DNA of 64,000 nt from CAYTGR01 sp964437445 (GTDB lineage: Bacteria; Chloroflexota; Anaerolineae; B4-G1; SLSP01): the NCBI GenBank assembly GCA_964437445.1, contig CAYTGR010000017.1, positions 1 to 64,000 on the forward strand, in the 5' to 3' direction. The position numbers and the translations under genes are program-made. The notes under the pieces were generated by a model that was not told the DNA's origin, made no database searches, and saw nothing but the letters and a program-made list of their open reading frames with translations. Shown piece after piece: positions 25,486 through 33,792 of this stretch. Position 1 is the first letter of the stretch, and the number at the start of each line of letters is the position of its first letter.

Positions 25486-25523
25486 ATCGGCCCTGTTCGT
25501 TACGAACGGGGCCGATCTTTTTT
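25486..25523. terminator. Intrinsic terminator after rpmB, shared with rpe
   Basis: A 14-bp stem (ATCGGCCCTGTTCG with its complement, one G-U) is followed by CTTTTTT. It separates the convergent rpmB and rpe stops. Confidence 0.85.
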
Positions 25524-25524
25524 G

Positions 25525-26205
25525 TCAGGATGGGGTTGCTGCCGCCCGCAAGGCCTGCAAGGCCGGGCCGATGCCTGCCGGGGCGCCGAAGACCGCCGCT
25601 CCTGCCACCAACGTATCCGCCCCGGCCGCCACAACCAGCGGCGCGGTCTGGGGGCTGATCCCGCCGTCCACCTCCAACCAGGCCGGGCTACCGGCGGCGT
25701 CCAGCAACGCGCGCACGGCTCGCACTTTGGGCAGCACTTCAGGCAGGAAGGCCTGGCCCCCAAAGCCTGGATTGACCGTCATCACAAGCACCAGGTCCAC
25801 CAGCGGCAGGACGTATTGAAGGGCCGTTTCCGGGGTGGCAGGGTTGAGCGCCACGCCCGCTTTCACTCCCAGCGCGTGGATTTGTTGCAACGTCCGGTGC
25901 AGGTGGGGCCCGGCCTCCGGGTGCACCGTCAGACAATCGGCCCCGGCTTGGGCAAAGACCTCCAGGTAGCGTTCCGGTTGTTCAATCATGAGGTGGACAT
26001 CTAACGGCAGCGTGGTCAAGGGACGTAATGCCGCCACCACGAGCGGACCTACGGTCAGGTTGGGGACGAAGTGCCCATCCATTACATCCACGTGGATCAG
26101 ATCGGCCCCGGCCGCCGCCGCGGTGAGCACTTGTTCTCCCAGGTGGGTGAAGTCAGCCGAGAGGATGGAGGGAGCCAGCCGTATTTCTTTTGTCGCGGTT
26201 CTCAT
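25525..26205 (-). CDS. rpe: Ribulose-phosphate 3-epimerase
   Basis: The 226-aa TIM-barrel enzyme interconverts D-ribulose 5-phosphate and D-xylulose 5-phosphate. Metal and catalytic motifs are visible: LAPSILSADFTHLG, HVDVMDGHFVPN, LDVHLMIEQPE, VLVMTVNPGFGGQ and LEVDGGI. I chose the ATG at 26205; a form six codons longer is possible. No ribosome binding site is obvious, so the message may be nearly leaderless. Confidence 0.93.
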   Translation of the reverse strand: MRTATKEIRLAPSILSADFTHLGEQVLTAAAAGADLIHVDVMDGHFVPNLTVGPLVVAALRPLTTLPLDVHLMIEQPERYLEVFAQAGADCLTVHPEAGPHLHRTLQQIHALGVKAGVALNPATPETALQYVLPLVDLVLVMTVNPGFGGQAFLPEVLPKVRAVRALLDAAGSPAWLEVDGGISPQTAPLVVAAGADTLVAGAAVFGAPAGIGPALQALRAAATPS

Positions 26206-26279
26206 ATCTGGGGTATGATACAACGGAAGCCGGAAAACGCAACCATTCCGCGCGCCGGGCTCGCCGCGTTACCCTACTC

Positions 26280-26307
26280 TTGTCAAACCTTTCGTTTGTG
26301 GTACAAT
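26280..26307 (+). promoter_or_regulatory. Promoter of tRNA-Arg
   Basis: TTGTCA (26280-26285) and TACAAT (26302-26307) are 16 nt apart and end 11 nt before the tRNA. Confidence 0.65.
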
Positions 26308-26318
26308 CATCTTATCAC

Positions 26319-26391
26319 GCCCCTGTAGCTCAGTTGGATAGAGCACTGGCCTCCGGAGCCAGTGGCCCGCGTTCAAGTCGCGGCAGGGGTA
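26319..26391 (+). tRNA. tRNA-Arg (anticodon CCG)
   Basis: The cloverleaf is complete: acceptor GCCCCTG/CAGGGGT with a terminal G-U, D arm GCTC/GAGC, anticodon stem CTGGC/GCCAG with loop CTCCGGA, and T loop TTCAAGT closed by CGCG/CGCG. The anticodon CCG reads CGG. The 3' CCA is not encoded. Confidence 0.93.
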
Positions 26392-26438
26392 CATCGGAAG
26401 CGGCCTGACCGGGCTTGCTTCCCCAGGTTAACTCCCTT

Positions 26439-26474
26439 GAGCGGCCCGGTGTTGCACCGGGCCGCTTGTTGTTA
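26439..26474 (+). terminator. Terminator downstream of tRNA-Arg
   Basis: GCGGCCCGGTG and CACCGGGCCGC form an 11-bp perfect stem with a 3-nt loop, followed by TTGTTGTT. Confidence 0.75.
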
Positions 26475-26506
26475 TAGCGACACCCCTCAAATGTGAAAAG
26501 GCGGAC

Positions 26507-27469
26507 ATGGATGCACAAATAAGAGACCGGATCCGTGGCTGTGCGGTGGGGGCAGCCGTTGGCGATGCGATGGGAATGCCCCTGGAATTTGGCCCGGCAC
26601 GCTCCTCGGATCGCCTGGAGCGCGAAATGCTGCCAGGCCGGTTGCCCGCCGGCAGCTTTACCGATGATACCGAAATGGCCCTGGCCCTGGCCGAAAGCCT
26701 CCTGGCCAGCTGGGGGTTAGATCCCGCCGATCTGGCGCAGCGGTTTGTCGCCTGGTACAAGGCCCATCCGCCGGATGTCGGGGTGCATACTCGCCACGTA
26801 TTGAGCCGCATCGCGGCCGGGGAATCCTGGGAGCAGGCGGTCGCCATGGTGCAACAGACGGCCCCGCACTCGGCGGGCAATGGGGCGGTGATGCGTTGCT
26901 GGCCGGTGGCGCTGGCCTGGTGGGACGACGAAGCTTCGCTCCTGACCGCGAGCGCCTGTCAGAGCCGCGTGACCCATGCGCACCCCGAATGCATCGCCGG
27001 GAGCGTGTTTGTCAACGTGGTGATCTACCATCTGCTGCAGGGGCAGCCCCCGGCCCAGGCGGTGAACGCGGCGCTGGCTGAGGCTGCCTTGCCGGAGCCG
27101 CTGGTGGCGGTGATTGCGGCAGCCCCCTCCCGGACGCGACAAGAGCTACGCAACAGCGGTTGGGTCCGCCATACGCTGGAGAGCGCCGTGTGGGGCCTGT
27201 TGACCACGGCGTCATTTGAAGAGGCGGTGGTGCAGGTGGCCAACCTGGGCAGCGACACCGATACGGCCGCGGCCGTGGCCGGTGCGCTGGCCGGCGCTGC
27301 TTACGGCCTGGCGGCGATCCCCGTGCGCTGGCGGGAGACGTTGCGCGGCGAATGGCCGGTGGGCAGCGGCCAGCTCTGGCGTGCGGCCGATTTCATCGCG
27401 TTGGCCGACCAACTCGCGGCCGGGCACTGGCGGGTTGACCGCTGCCAGCCTTTCCCGGCACCGGCTTGA
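26507..27469 (+). CDS. ADP-ribosylglycohydrolase family protein
   Basis: The protein has 320 aa. It has the DraG/ARH fold signatures: GCAVGAAVGDAMGMPLEF at 11-28, the metal site FTDDTE at 51-56, NGAVMR at 125-130 and GSDTDTAAA at 248-256. The acidic residues that hold the two metal ions are all present, so it should be an active hydrolase removing ADP-ribose from a protein, nucleic acid or small molecule. The target is unknown. No toxin-like ADP-ribosyltransferase is adjacent. It is followed by the ferritin-like gene after 19 nt. Confidence 0.88.
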   Translation: MDAQIRDRIRGCAVGAAVGDAMGMPLEFGPARSSDRLEREMLPGRLPAGSFTDDTEMALALAESLLASWGLDPADLAQRFVAWYKAHPPDVGVHTRHVLSRIAAGESWEQAVAMVQQTAPHSAGNGAVMRCWPVALAWWDDEASLLTASACQSRVTHAHPECIAGSVFVNVVIYHLLQGQPPAQAVNAALAEAALPEPLVAVIAAAPSRTRQELRNSGWVRHTLESAVWGLLTTASFEEAVVQVANLGSDTDTAAAVAGALAGAAYGLAAIPVRWRETLRGEWPVGSGQLWRAADFIALADQLAAGHWRVDRCQPFPAPA

Positions 27470-27488
27470 AAAAGTCCCCGGAGGTCTG

Positions 27489-27977
27489 ATGGACGCCGAA
27501 GACGTATTCCTGAAGGCTATGCAGTTAGAGCTGGACGGGCGCGAGTTTTATCGGCAGGCTGCCCAACGTAGCACCGACCCCCAGGCCGCCCAACTCTATC
27601 GGCAGCTGGCCGAGGACGAAGCGCATCACTATTTGTGCCTCAGGCGCCAGTACGAAGCGCTCCGGGCGGGCCAGGGTTGGGCGGCGATTGCGGAACTGCC
27701 GCCGGTGCGGGCCCTGGATGCGGCCGCCCCCATCTTTCCGGCCGGGAAAGCGGCGCTGGAGGTGTTGCCCGATAACGCTACCGAAGAAGAGGTGTTGCTC
27801 TTTGCGCTCACGGCTGAGGACAGGAGCTACCTCCTCTATGTCCGCCAGACCCGGCAGGCGCGGTTTGGGCCGGAGCGGCAGTTCTTCATGCAACTGGCCG
27901 CGGTCGAGCTGGGACACTATCACATGCTGATGGCGCACTATCACGCGCGTTTCAGCTTTGCCGGGCGGCAGACTTGA
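27489..27977 (+). CDS. Ferritin-like/rubrerythrin-type diiron protein
   Basis: The 162-aa protein is predicted to form a four-helix bundle. Metal-binding patterns are E14/E19 in the first helix, E44xxH47 (EDEAHHY) in the second, a Glu-rich third helix (ALTAEDRSYLLYV) and ExxH in the last (ELGHYHML). There is no rubredoxin domain. Such proteins usually handle peroxide or act as diiron oxidases. GGAGG lies 5 nt before the ATG. It appears co-transcribed with the ADP-ribosylglycohydrolase gene. Confidence 0.8.
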   Translation: MDAEDVFLKAMQLELDGREFYRQAAQRSTDPQAAQLYRQLAEDEAHHYLCLRRQYEALRAGQGWAAIAELPPVRALDAAAPIFPAGKAALEVLPDNATEEEVLLFALTAEDRSYLLYVRQTRQARFGPERQFFMQLAAVELGHYHMLMAHYHARFSFAGRQT

Positions 27978-28086
27978 GGGCCGCGAGCAACTTTCTTCGG
28001 CGGGGCGCGTAGTATGAAGAGGGTTTGCTGTTGCGGCGGCCTGTTTCGTTACACACTTTAGTCGTTAGCCATAAGAGGAGGGGGCG

Positions 28087-28872
28087 GTGAAAAGTCACGA
28101 AATTGATTATCAGGTTTATGGTGATGATCTCCAGTTTGTGGAGATAGAATTGGATCCCCGGGAAACTGTGATTGCTGAAGCGGGCGCCATGGTTTTCATG
28201 GAGGAGGGCATCACGTTTGAGACCAAGATGGGGGATGGTTCCAAGCCCAAGTCCGGTTTTCTGGATACATTGACCAGCGTTGGCTCACGGCTGCTCACGG
28301 GCGAGTCGCTCTTCATGACCCATTTCACCAACTCCGGCGAGGGCAAAAAGCACGTCGCGTTCGGCGCGCCCTATCCGGGCAAGATCATTGCTATTGATCT
28401 GGATGAGGCCCGCGGTGAGCTGATCTGCCAGAAAGATTCCTTCCTCTGCGCCGCGCTGGGCACCGAGATCAGCATTGCGTTCAACAAGCGGCTGGGGGCC
28501 GGTCTCTTTGGCGGCGAAGGGTTCATCCTGCAACGGTTACGGGGCGACGGGATGGTCTTCATCCATGCCGGCGGCACCATCGTGGAAAAGCGGCTCCAGG
28601 GCCAGAAATTGATGGTGGATACCGGCTGTCTGGTTGCCTTTGAAACCGGCATTACCTACGATATTCAGCGCGCCGGCAACCTCAAATCCATGATCTTTGG
28701 CGGCGAAGGGCTCTTCCTGGCGACCCTCCAGGGGACGGGACGGGTCTGGCTGCAATCGTTGCCCTTCTCGCGGCTGGCCGACCGGATTTTGCAATCTGCG
28801 CCCTCCGCCGGTGGTAAGGGAACCGACGAGGGGGCGGTCGTGCGTGGCCTGACGGGGTTGTTCCAAAAGTAA
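28087..28872 (+). CDS. AIM24/TIGR00266 family protein
   Basis: The 261-aa protein is an all-beta member of the AIM24 family: VEIELDPRETVIAEAGAMVFME, GLFGGEGFILQRLRGDGMVFIHAGG, and GTGRVWLQSLPFSRLA. These proteins have a double-stranded beta-helix-like fold and no known enzymatic activity. The start is GTG with GAGGAGGGG upstream. A terminator follows at once, so the gene is likely transcribed alone. Confidence 0.85.
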   Translation: MKSHEIDYQVYGDDLQFVEIELDPRETVIAEAGAMVFMEEGITFETKMGDGSKPKSGFLDTLTSVGSRLLTGESLFMTHFTNSGEGKKHVAFGAPYPGKIIAIDLDEARGELICQKDSFLCAALGTEISIAFNKRLGAGLFGGEGFILQRLRGDGMVFIHAGGTIVEKRLQGQKLMVDTGCLVAFETGITYDIQRAGNLKSMIFGGEGLFLATLQGTGRVWLQSLPFSRLADRILQSAPSAGGKGTDEGAVVRGLTGLFQK

Positions 28873-28887
28873 GAGGGGCTATGTTTT

Positions 28888-28921
28888 ACAGCCCGGCTGA
28901 TACCAGCCGGGCTGTTTTGTT
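28888..28921 (+). terminator. Intrinsic terminator after the AIM24 gene
   Basis: CAGCCCGGCTG and CAGCCGGGCTG form an 11-bp stem with a short ATAC loop, followed by TTTTGTT. Confidence 0.85.
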
Positions 28922-28935
28922 GGGAGAAAAATTTG

Positions 28936-28973
28936 TTCCGGCCACTTGTCAGCGGCCGGAACCGGGGCATAAT
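28936..28973 (+). promoter_or_regulatory. Promoter of the racemase gene overlapped by an inverted repeat
   Basis: TTGTCA (28946-28951) and CATAAT (28968-28973) are 16 nt apart. TTCCGGCC (28936-28943) and GGCCGGAA (28954-28961) form a perfect 8-bp dyad around the -35 box, so a repressor site is possible. Confidence 0.5.
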
Positions 28974-29010
28974 GAAGCTAACTTTGTGCTGAGCCGTAGC
29001 CGGAGGGGCT

Positions 29011-29709
29011 ATGAAAACCATTGGGCTGATCGGTGGGATGAGTTGGGAATCGTCACTGGAATATTACCGCTTGATCAACACCGGCGTCAAAGCGCGGTTG
29101 GGCGGGTTCCATTCGGCGCGCTGCCTGCTCTACTCGGTGGATTTTGCGGAGATTGAGGATTTGCAGCGCGCGGGACGCTGGGACGTGGCCGGGCAGGCCC
29201 TCGGAGCGGCGGCCCGACGGCTGGAGCGCGGCGGGGCGGATTTTGTCGTCCTCTGCACCAACACGATGCACAAAGTGGCGGACGCCATTGCAGCGCAGAT
29301 CACCATTCCGTTACTGCACATTGCCGATGCCACGGCCCGCCCCATCACGGCCCAGGGGCTGCACCGGATCGGCCTGTTAGGGACCCGCTTCACGATGGAG
29401 GAGGATTTTTACACCGGTCGCTTGGCGGAACGGTTCGGGCTGGAAGTGCTGACGCCGGACCCGGCGGCGCGCGAACTGGTCCACCGGGTGATCTTTGACG
29501 AGCTCTGCCTGGGCCAGATCAACCCGATCTCACGGGCCCGGTTCAGAGAGATCATGGCCCAGCTGGTGCGCGACGGCGCCGAGGGCATCATCCTGGGCTG
29601 CACCGAGATCGGGCTGCTGGTGAGCGCGGAGGATTGCTCGCGGCCGCTCTTTGATACAACCCGCCTCCACGCGGAGGCGGCCGTGGCGTATGCTCTGGAA
29701 GAAGCATGA
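29011..29709 (+). CDS. Aspartate/glutamate racemase family protein
   Basis: The 232-aa protein is a PLP-independent amino-acid racemase with the two-cysteine mechanism: C82 in VVLCTNTMH and C197 in ILGCTEIGLL. The opening KTIGLIGGMSWESSLEYYRLIN is typical of the aspartate racemase (RacX/YgeA) branch rather than MurI. The product, D-Asp, D-Glu or another D-amino acid, would enter peptidoglycan or act as a signal. The gene has its own promoter. Confidence 0.88.
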   Translation: MKTIGLIGGMSWESSLEYYRLINTGVKARLGGFHSARCLLYSVDFAEIEDLQRAGRWDVAGQALGAAARRLERGGADFVVLCTNTMHKVADAIAAQITIPLLHIADATARPITAQGLHRIGLLGTRFTMEEDFYTGRLAERFGLEVLTPDPAARELVHRVIFDELCLGQINPISRARFREIMAQLVRDGAEGIILGCTEIGLLVSAEDCSRPLFDTTRLHAEAAVAYALEEA

Positions 29710-29749
29710 GGCTCCTTTCTGATTCTACCAACGAGGGATTGGTTAGACG

Positions 29750-30772
29750 ATGACGCCCACACGGACTGTTTCACCCCAACCGGAAGCCGACGAGCAGGTG
29801 CTGGATCGGGCACTCCGCCCCCGCAGCCTGGACGACCTGATCGGCCAGGCGACGCTGCGCGAAAACCTGCGCATCCTCATCCAGGCGGCCCAGGGACGCC
29901 ATGAGGCGCTGGAGCACGTCCTTTTCTACGGCCCGCCGGGGCTGGGCAAAACCACCCTGGCCCACATCTGTGCCCACGAAATGGGCGCGCCGATCCGCAT
30001 CACCGCCGGGCCGGCCATTGAGCGAGCGGGGGACCTGGCGGCCATCCTCAGCAATTTGCGCGAGAAAGAGGTCCTCTTCATTGACGAAATCCACCGGTTG
30101 GGGAAGGTCGTGGAGGAGATCCTCTATCCGGCGATGGAAGATTTCGCGCTGGACCTGGTCATCGGGCAGGGGCCGGGCGCGCGGAGTGTGCGGTTGAGCC
30201 TGCCGCGCTTCACCGTCGTCGGCGCGACCACCCGCCTGGCGCTGCTCTCCGCCCCGTTGCGGACCCGGTTCGGCGCGGTGTACCGGCTGGATTTCTACGA
30301 TCAGGCCGCCTTGGAGGAGATCGTTGGCCGGGCGGCGCGGGTCTTGAACGTCACGTTGGAGCCGGAGGGCCGCGCGGAGATCGCCCGGCGGGGCCGGGGC
30401 ACGCCGCGCGTCGCGTTGCGGCTGCTGCGCCGCGTCCGCGATTACGCTCAGGTAAAGGGCGACGGCACGATCACCGCGGCCATGGCTGCCGCCGCGCTGG
30501 CCCTGCTGGACATTGATCCCCAGGGGTTGGATGATCTGGACCGCCGGGTCTTGAAGGCAATCATTGAGAAATTCGGCGGCGGGCCGGTGGGGCTGGAGAC
30601 CATCGCGGCCTCCATCGGCGAGGAGGCCGACACCATCATGGATGTGGTGGAGCCCTATCTCTTGCAGCTGGGTTTTCTGGATCGCACCCCGCGCGGGCGC
30701 GTCGCCACCCGCCTGGCTTACGAGCATTTGCAAATTCCTTACGAAAAAGCGGAACAGGGGACGCTATTTTAG
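29750..30772 (+). CDS. ruvB: Holliday junction branch migration helicase RuvB
   Basis: The 340-aa AAA+ ATPase drives branch migration of Holliday junctions with RuvA. It has ALRPRSLDDLIGQ, Walker A GPPGLGKTT at 61-69, Walker B LFIDEIHRL, sensor 1 VGATTRLALLSAPLRTRFG, and the winged-helix end LGFLDRTPRGRVAT. Length and motifs are standard. No ruvA or ruvC lies nearby. The ribosome binding site is poor (GAGGG about 12 nt before the ATG). Confidence 0.95.
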   Translation: MTPTRTVSPQPEADEQVLDRALRPRSLDDLIGQATLRENLRILIQAAQGRHEALEHVLFYGPPGLGKTTLAHICAHEMGAPIRITAGPAIERAGDLAAILSNLREKEVLFIDEIHRLGKVVEEILYPAMEDFALDLVIGQGPGARSVRLSLPRFTVVGATTRLALLSAPLRTRFGAVYRLDFYDQAALEEIVGRAARVLNVTLEPEGRAEIARRGRGTPRVALRLLRRVRDYAQVKGDGTITAAMAAAALALLDIDPQGLDDLDRRVLKAIIEKFGGGPVGLETIAASIGEEADTIMDVVEPYLLQLGFLDRTPRGRVATRLAYEHLQIPYEKAEQGTLF

Positions 30773-30808
30773 GTGGGGGGCGGCGGTCTGTCGTCCGTGG
30801 TCGCTTGA

Positions 30809-30836
30809 TTGTGTTGGTGACAACTGGGGTTACAAT
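30809..30836 (+). promoter_or_regulatory. Promoter of purA
   Basis: TTGTGT (30809-30814) and TACAAT (30831-30836) are 16 nt apart, about 60 nt before purA. The GGTCTGTCGTCCGTGG repeat word lies just upstream at 30785. Confidence 0.55.
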
Positions 30837-30895
30837 AAGGAAAGATATCCTTTAACACCGTGTAGCTGTTAATCTTCTGAAGCATAAGGAGTACC

Positions 30896-32182
30896 ATGCC
30901 TGCTACAATTGTGATTGGCGCTCAATGGGGCGATGAGGGGAAGGGCCGCGTGGTGGATTATTTCGCCGCGCAGGCCGACCTGGTCGCCCGCTACAACGGT
31001 GGCGACAACGCCGGGCATACCGTCATCGCGGAGGGCCACAAACTGGCGCTGCACCTGATCCCTTCGGGAATCCTCTACCGCGATGCACTCTGTCTCATCG
31101 GGGCCGGCACGGTGGTCAACCCGCTCAATCTGCTCAAGGAGATGGAGGCACTGCGGGCCGCCGGGATAGAGATCAGTCCGCAGCGCCTGAAGATCGCCGC
31201 CGCCGCGCACCTGATCCTGCCGACGCACAGGCTGCTGGATGGCGCCTCGGAGGGCCGGCGGGGCCAGAGCGCAATCGGCACGACGCAGCGCGGCATCGGC
31301 CCGGCCTACGCCGACAAGGCTGCCCGCGTCAACCTGCGCGCCGGCCAGCTGCGCGACCCCGACGCCTTCGCGGTGGCCGCCCGCACGTTGCTGGAAAGCC
31401 ATGTGCTTCGTCTGACGCAGCTCTATGAGCTGGAAGCGATGCCTGACCTGACCCCCCTGGTCGCCCAACTCTACGAAGCGGCCCAGGCGCTCGCGCCCTA
31501 CCTGGTAGATGGGGTGGCTCTGTTGAGCCAGGCGCTCGCCGCCGGGCAACGGGTGCTGTGCGAGGGAGCGCAGGGGACGTTGCTGGACCTGGACCACGGC
31601 ACCTATCCTTTTGTGACCAGTTCGGCGACGATTGCCGGCGGCGCCTTGACGGGGTTGGGTTTCGGCCCCAAGGAGGTGACGCGCGTGGTGGGCGTCGCCA
31701 AAGCCTACACTACCCGGGTGGGGGCTGGGCCGTTCCCCACCGAGCTGCTGGACGAGACCGGCGAGCGCATCCGCCGGGTTGGCTACGAATACGGCACCAC
31801 CACCGGCCGCCCGCGCCGCTGCGGCTGGCTGGACGCCGTCATCCTGCGCTACGCGGCCCAGGTCAACGGGCTGACCGAGCTCGCGGTGACCAAGCTGGAT
31901 GTGCTGAGCGGGCTGCCGGCGTTGCGGATCGCCGTCGCCTACGAGCTGGACGGCGAGCGCGTCACCGATTTCCCCGCCGAGTGGGGGAGCGAGGTGCTGG
32001 CCCACTGTCGCCCGGTCTACGAGGAACTGCCCGGCTGGTCGGCCGAGATCGGCACCGTTCGCGAGCGGGCTGCGCTGCCGGCCGAGGCACGTGCTTACCT
32101 GGAGCGAATAGAAACATTGACCGGCGTGCCGGTCACCTTCATCGGCGTTGGCCCTGAACGCGAAGCGATGATCTTGCCGTAG
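30896..32182 (+). CDS. purA: Adenylosuccinate synthase
   Basis: The 428-aa enzyme joins IMP and aspartate with GTP in the first committed step to AMP. It has WGDEGKGR at 11-18 with the catalytic Asp, NAGHT with the catalytic His, and later GTTQRGIGPAYADKAAR, EGAQGTLLDLDHGTYPFVTSS and TTTGRPRRCGW. It is full length. AAGGAG lies 4 nt before the ATG. Confidence 0.96.
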   Translation: MPATIVIGAQWGDEGKGRVVDYFAAQADLVARYNGGDNAGHTVIAEGHKLALHLIPSGILYRDALCLIGAGTVVNPLNLLKEMEALRAAGIEISPQRLKIAAAAHLILPTHRLLDGASEGRRGQSAIGTTQRGIGPAYADKAARVNLRAGQLRDPDAFAVAARTLLESHVLRLTQLYELEAMPDLTPLVAQLYEAAQALAPYLVDGVALLSQALAAGQRVLCEGAQGTLLDLDHGTYPFVTSSATIAGGALTGLGFGPKEVTRVVGVAKAYTTRVGAGPFPTELLDETGERIRRVGYEYGTTTGRPRRCGWLDAVILRYAAQVNGLTELAVTKLDVLSGLPALRIAVAYELDGERVTDFPAEWGSEVLAHCRPVYEELPGWSAEIGTVRERAALPAEARAYLERIETLTGVPVTFIGVGPEREAMILP

Positions 32183-32508
32183 AGATCCCTGAGCAGAATC
32201 CCCTCCCGGGCTTGACGGCCCGGGAGGGGGGCTGCCGGACGGTGGCCCGCCCCGGCGGGCCAGGGCTGCTGGCCGCTTCATTTGTGCGGTATATGGGATC
32301 TGTCCCCTGCCCTTGACTGACCGGCAACGGCCGCTGAATGAGTCTCCCTGTGCCCTGGGCAATCAATACCCCCCACAAGACGCAGCCAGTTTGCAGTTAT
32401 CCCACTGCCGGGTTATACTGCCCTTCAGGGAAACAATCGGGGCGCGTTAACCGAACCGGGGCTGCTGAACACTTTGCTTCAAAGGACCAGGAGATAAGGA
32501 GGTCTCTC
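32183..32508 (+). other. Intergenic: purA terminator and promoter of the lipoprotein gene
   Basis: A GC-rich hairpin at 32200-32230 (CCCCTCCCGGGC with its complement) follows purA without a T tract. TTGCAG (32391-32396) and TATACT (32414-32419), 17 nt apart, are the likely promoter of the next gene. The remainder has no recognisable gene. Confidence 0.6.
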
Positions 32509-33792
32509 ATGGGACAACAGGGCATGAAAAAGATTGGATTTGCCATTGTGCTGGTGCTCCTGCTGTCGGGCTGCCGCAAGACCACGCCGGTCCCCCCGAC
32601 CCAGGAGCCGACCGTAGCCATGACGCCGGTGACCGTGCCTTCTCCCACCGCCACCGCTCTGCCGACCTCCCTGCCACCGTCGCTTTCGCCCACCCCGGCA
32701 ACGCCAGCCGCTTCCTGCCCGCCCCGGCGCGAGCTGCCGTTTCCGGCGCGTCCCACCACCGTCACCGAGGCCCCTGCCGTCCTGGCCGCTTATTTGAGCG
32801 CGGGCGGCGATCCGGCGCAGCTCGTGCCGCTCCTGCACGAGTGGGAGATGCTCCCGCCGCAGTCCATGAACCCGGTGGAGGCCGACCTCACCGGCGACGG
32901 CGTGCCGGAACTGGCATTGTCCATCATTGACCCGGCCGCCCAGACCTACCCCCCGGAAGGGACGTTGCTGGTCTACAGCTGCCAGGCCGGAAATATGGAC
33001 CTGCTGCAGGCCTACACGCCGGGACAGGGGTTGGGGATTTATCCGGTCGGGGCTGAGGATTTCACCGGTGACGGCATCCCCGAACTGGCTTACGCCACCG
33101 AACTCTGTGGGGCGCACACCTGTTTTCGGGCCTTTTATCTGTGGACGTGGCGCGCTACTGCCTTCGCCGAGCTGGTCGCGCCGGGGACGCTCAGCCTCCC
33201 CTATCCCACGTTTCTGCTGGCGCCGGGCACCGTACGCGCCGTCAGCAGCGGAATCGGTTCGGTGGGGGCCGGGCCACAGCGCACGATCACGCAAACCTGG
33301 ACCTGGAACGGAACCACTCTGACGCAGACCGCGACCGAGGTGGCCCCCGCGGTGTTCCGCTACCACGCTTTCCTGGACGCCGAAACGCCCTTCTTCGCCG
33401 GAAATTATGCCGCCGCCCTGCCGCTCTACGAGCGCGTGTTGACCGATGAGACGCTCCAACCCTGGGCGCCGGCCATCAGTGCCGCCGACGAACGGGCCGG
33501 GCTCCAGGCCCTGGCGCACTGGCGGCGGCTGTTGAGCCGGTTGCAGCTGGGGGACCGGAGCGGTGCCCAGGCTGAATACGAGACACTTCAAACCACATTC
33601 GTTGATCATCCCGTAGCGCGCCTGGCGCAACGCTTTTGGGAGGGGTCTCAAGGCGGTGGGAGCGTGGAGGCAGGCTGCGGCGCGGCCTTAGCCGCGCCGG
33701 AGAGCCTCACGGTCGTGGAATTCCTCAACCAGTTCGGCTACGCCAATCCCACTTACGAGGTACACCAGTTATGTCCTTTCACGACCCCCTGA
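32509..33792 (+). CDS. Lipoprotein with VCBS/FG-GAP-like repeats
   Basis: The protein has 427 aa. It has a lipoprotein signal (KKIGFAIVLVLLLSGC), a Pro/Thr/Ser-rich spacer at 28-70, then at least two calcium-binding repeats of the VCBS type (EADLTGDGVPELALSIIDP; EDFTGDGIPELAYATEL) that suggest a beta-propeller. A helical, TPR-like end follows. AAGGAGG lies 6 nt before the ATG. The gene overlaps the following methyltransferase gene by 22 bp, so the two are translated from one message. Confidence 0.75.
   Translation: MGQQGMKKIGFAIVLVLLLSGCRKTTPVPPTQEPTVAMTPVTVPSPTATALPTSLPPSLSPTPATPAASCPPRRELPFPARPTTVTEAPAVLAAYLSAGGDPAQLVPLLHEWEMLPPQSMNPVEADLTGDGVPELALSIIDPAAQTYPPEGTLLVYSCQAGNMDLLQAYTPGQGLGIYPVGAEDFTGDGIPELAYATELCGAHTCFRAFYLWTWRATAFAELVAPGTLSLPYPTFLLAPGTVRAVSSGIGSVGAGPQRTITQTWTWNGTTLTQTATEVAPAVFRYHAFLDAETPFFAGNYAAALPLYERVLTDETLQPWAPAISAADERAGLQALAHWRRLLSRLQLGDRSGAQAEYETLQTTFVDHPVARLAQRFWEGSQGGGSVEAGCGAALAAPESLTVVEFLNQFGYANPTYEVHQLCPFTTP

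Noticed and set aside
26507..27469. Antitoxin role (DarG-like) for the ADP-ribosylglycohydrolase
   Set aside because: It is a DraG/ARH-type enzyme, not a macrodomain, and no ADP-ribosyltransferase toxin gene is adjacent.
30869..32362. Long minus-strand open frame opposite purA
   Set aside because: Shadow of purA in GC-rich DNA, rich in Arg/Gln/Gly with no domain.
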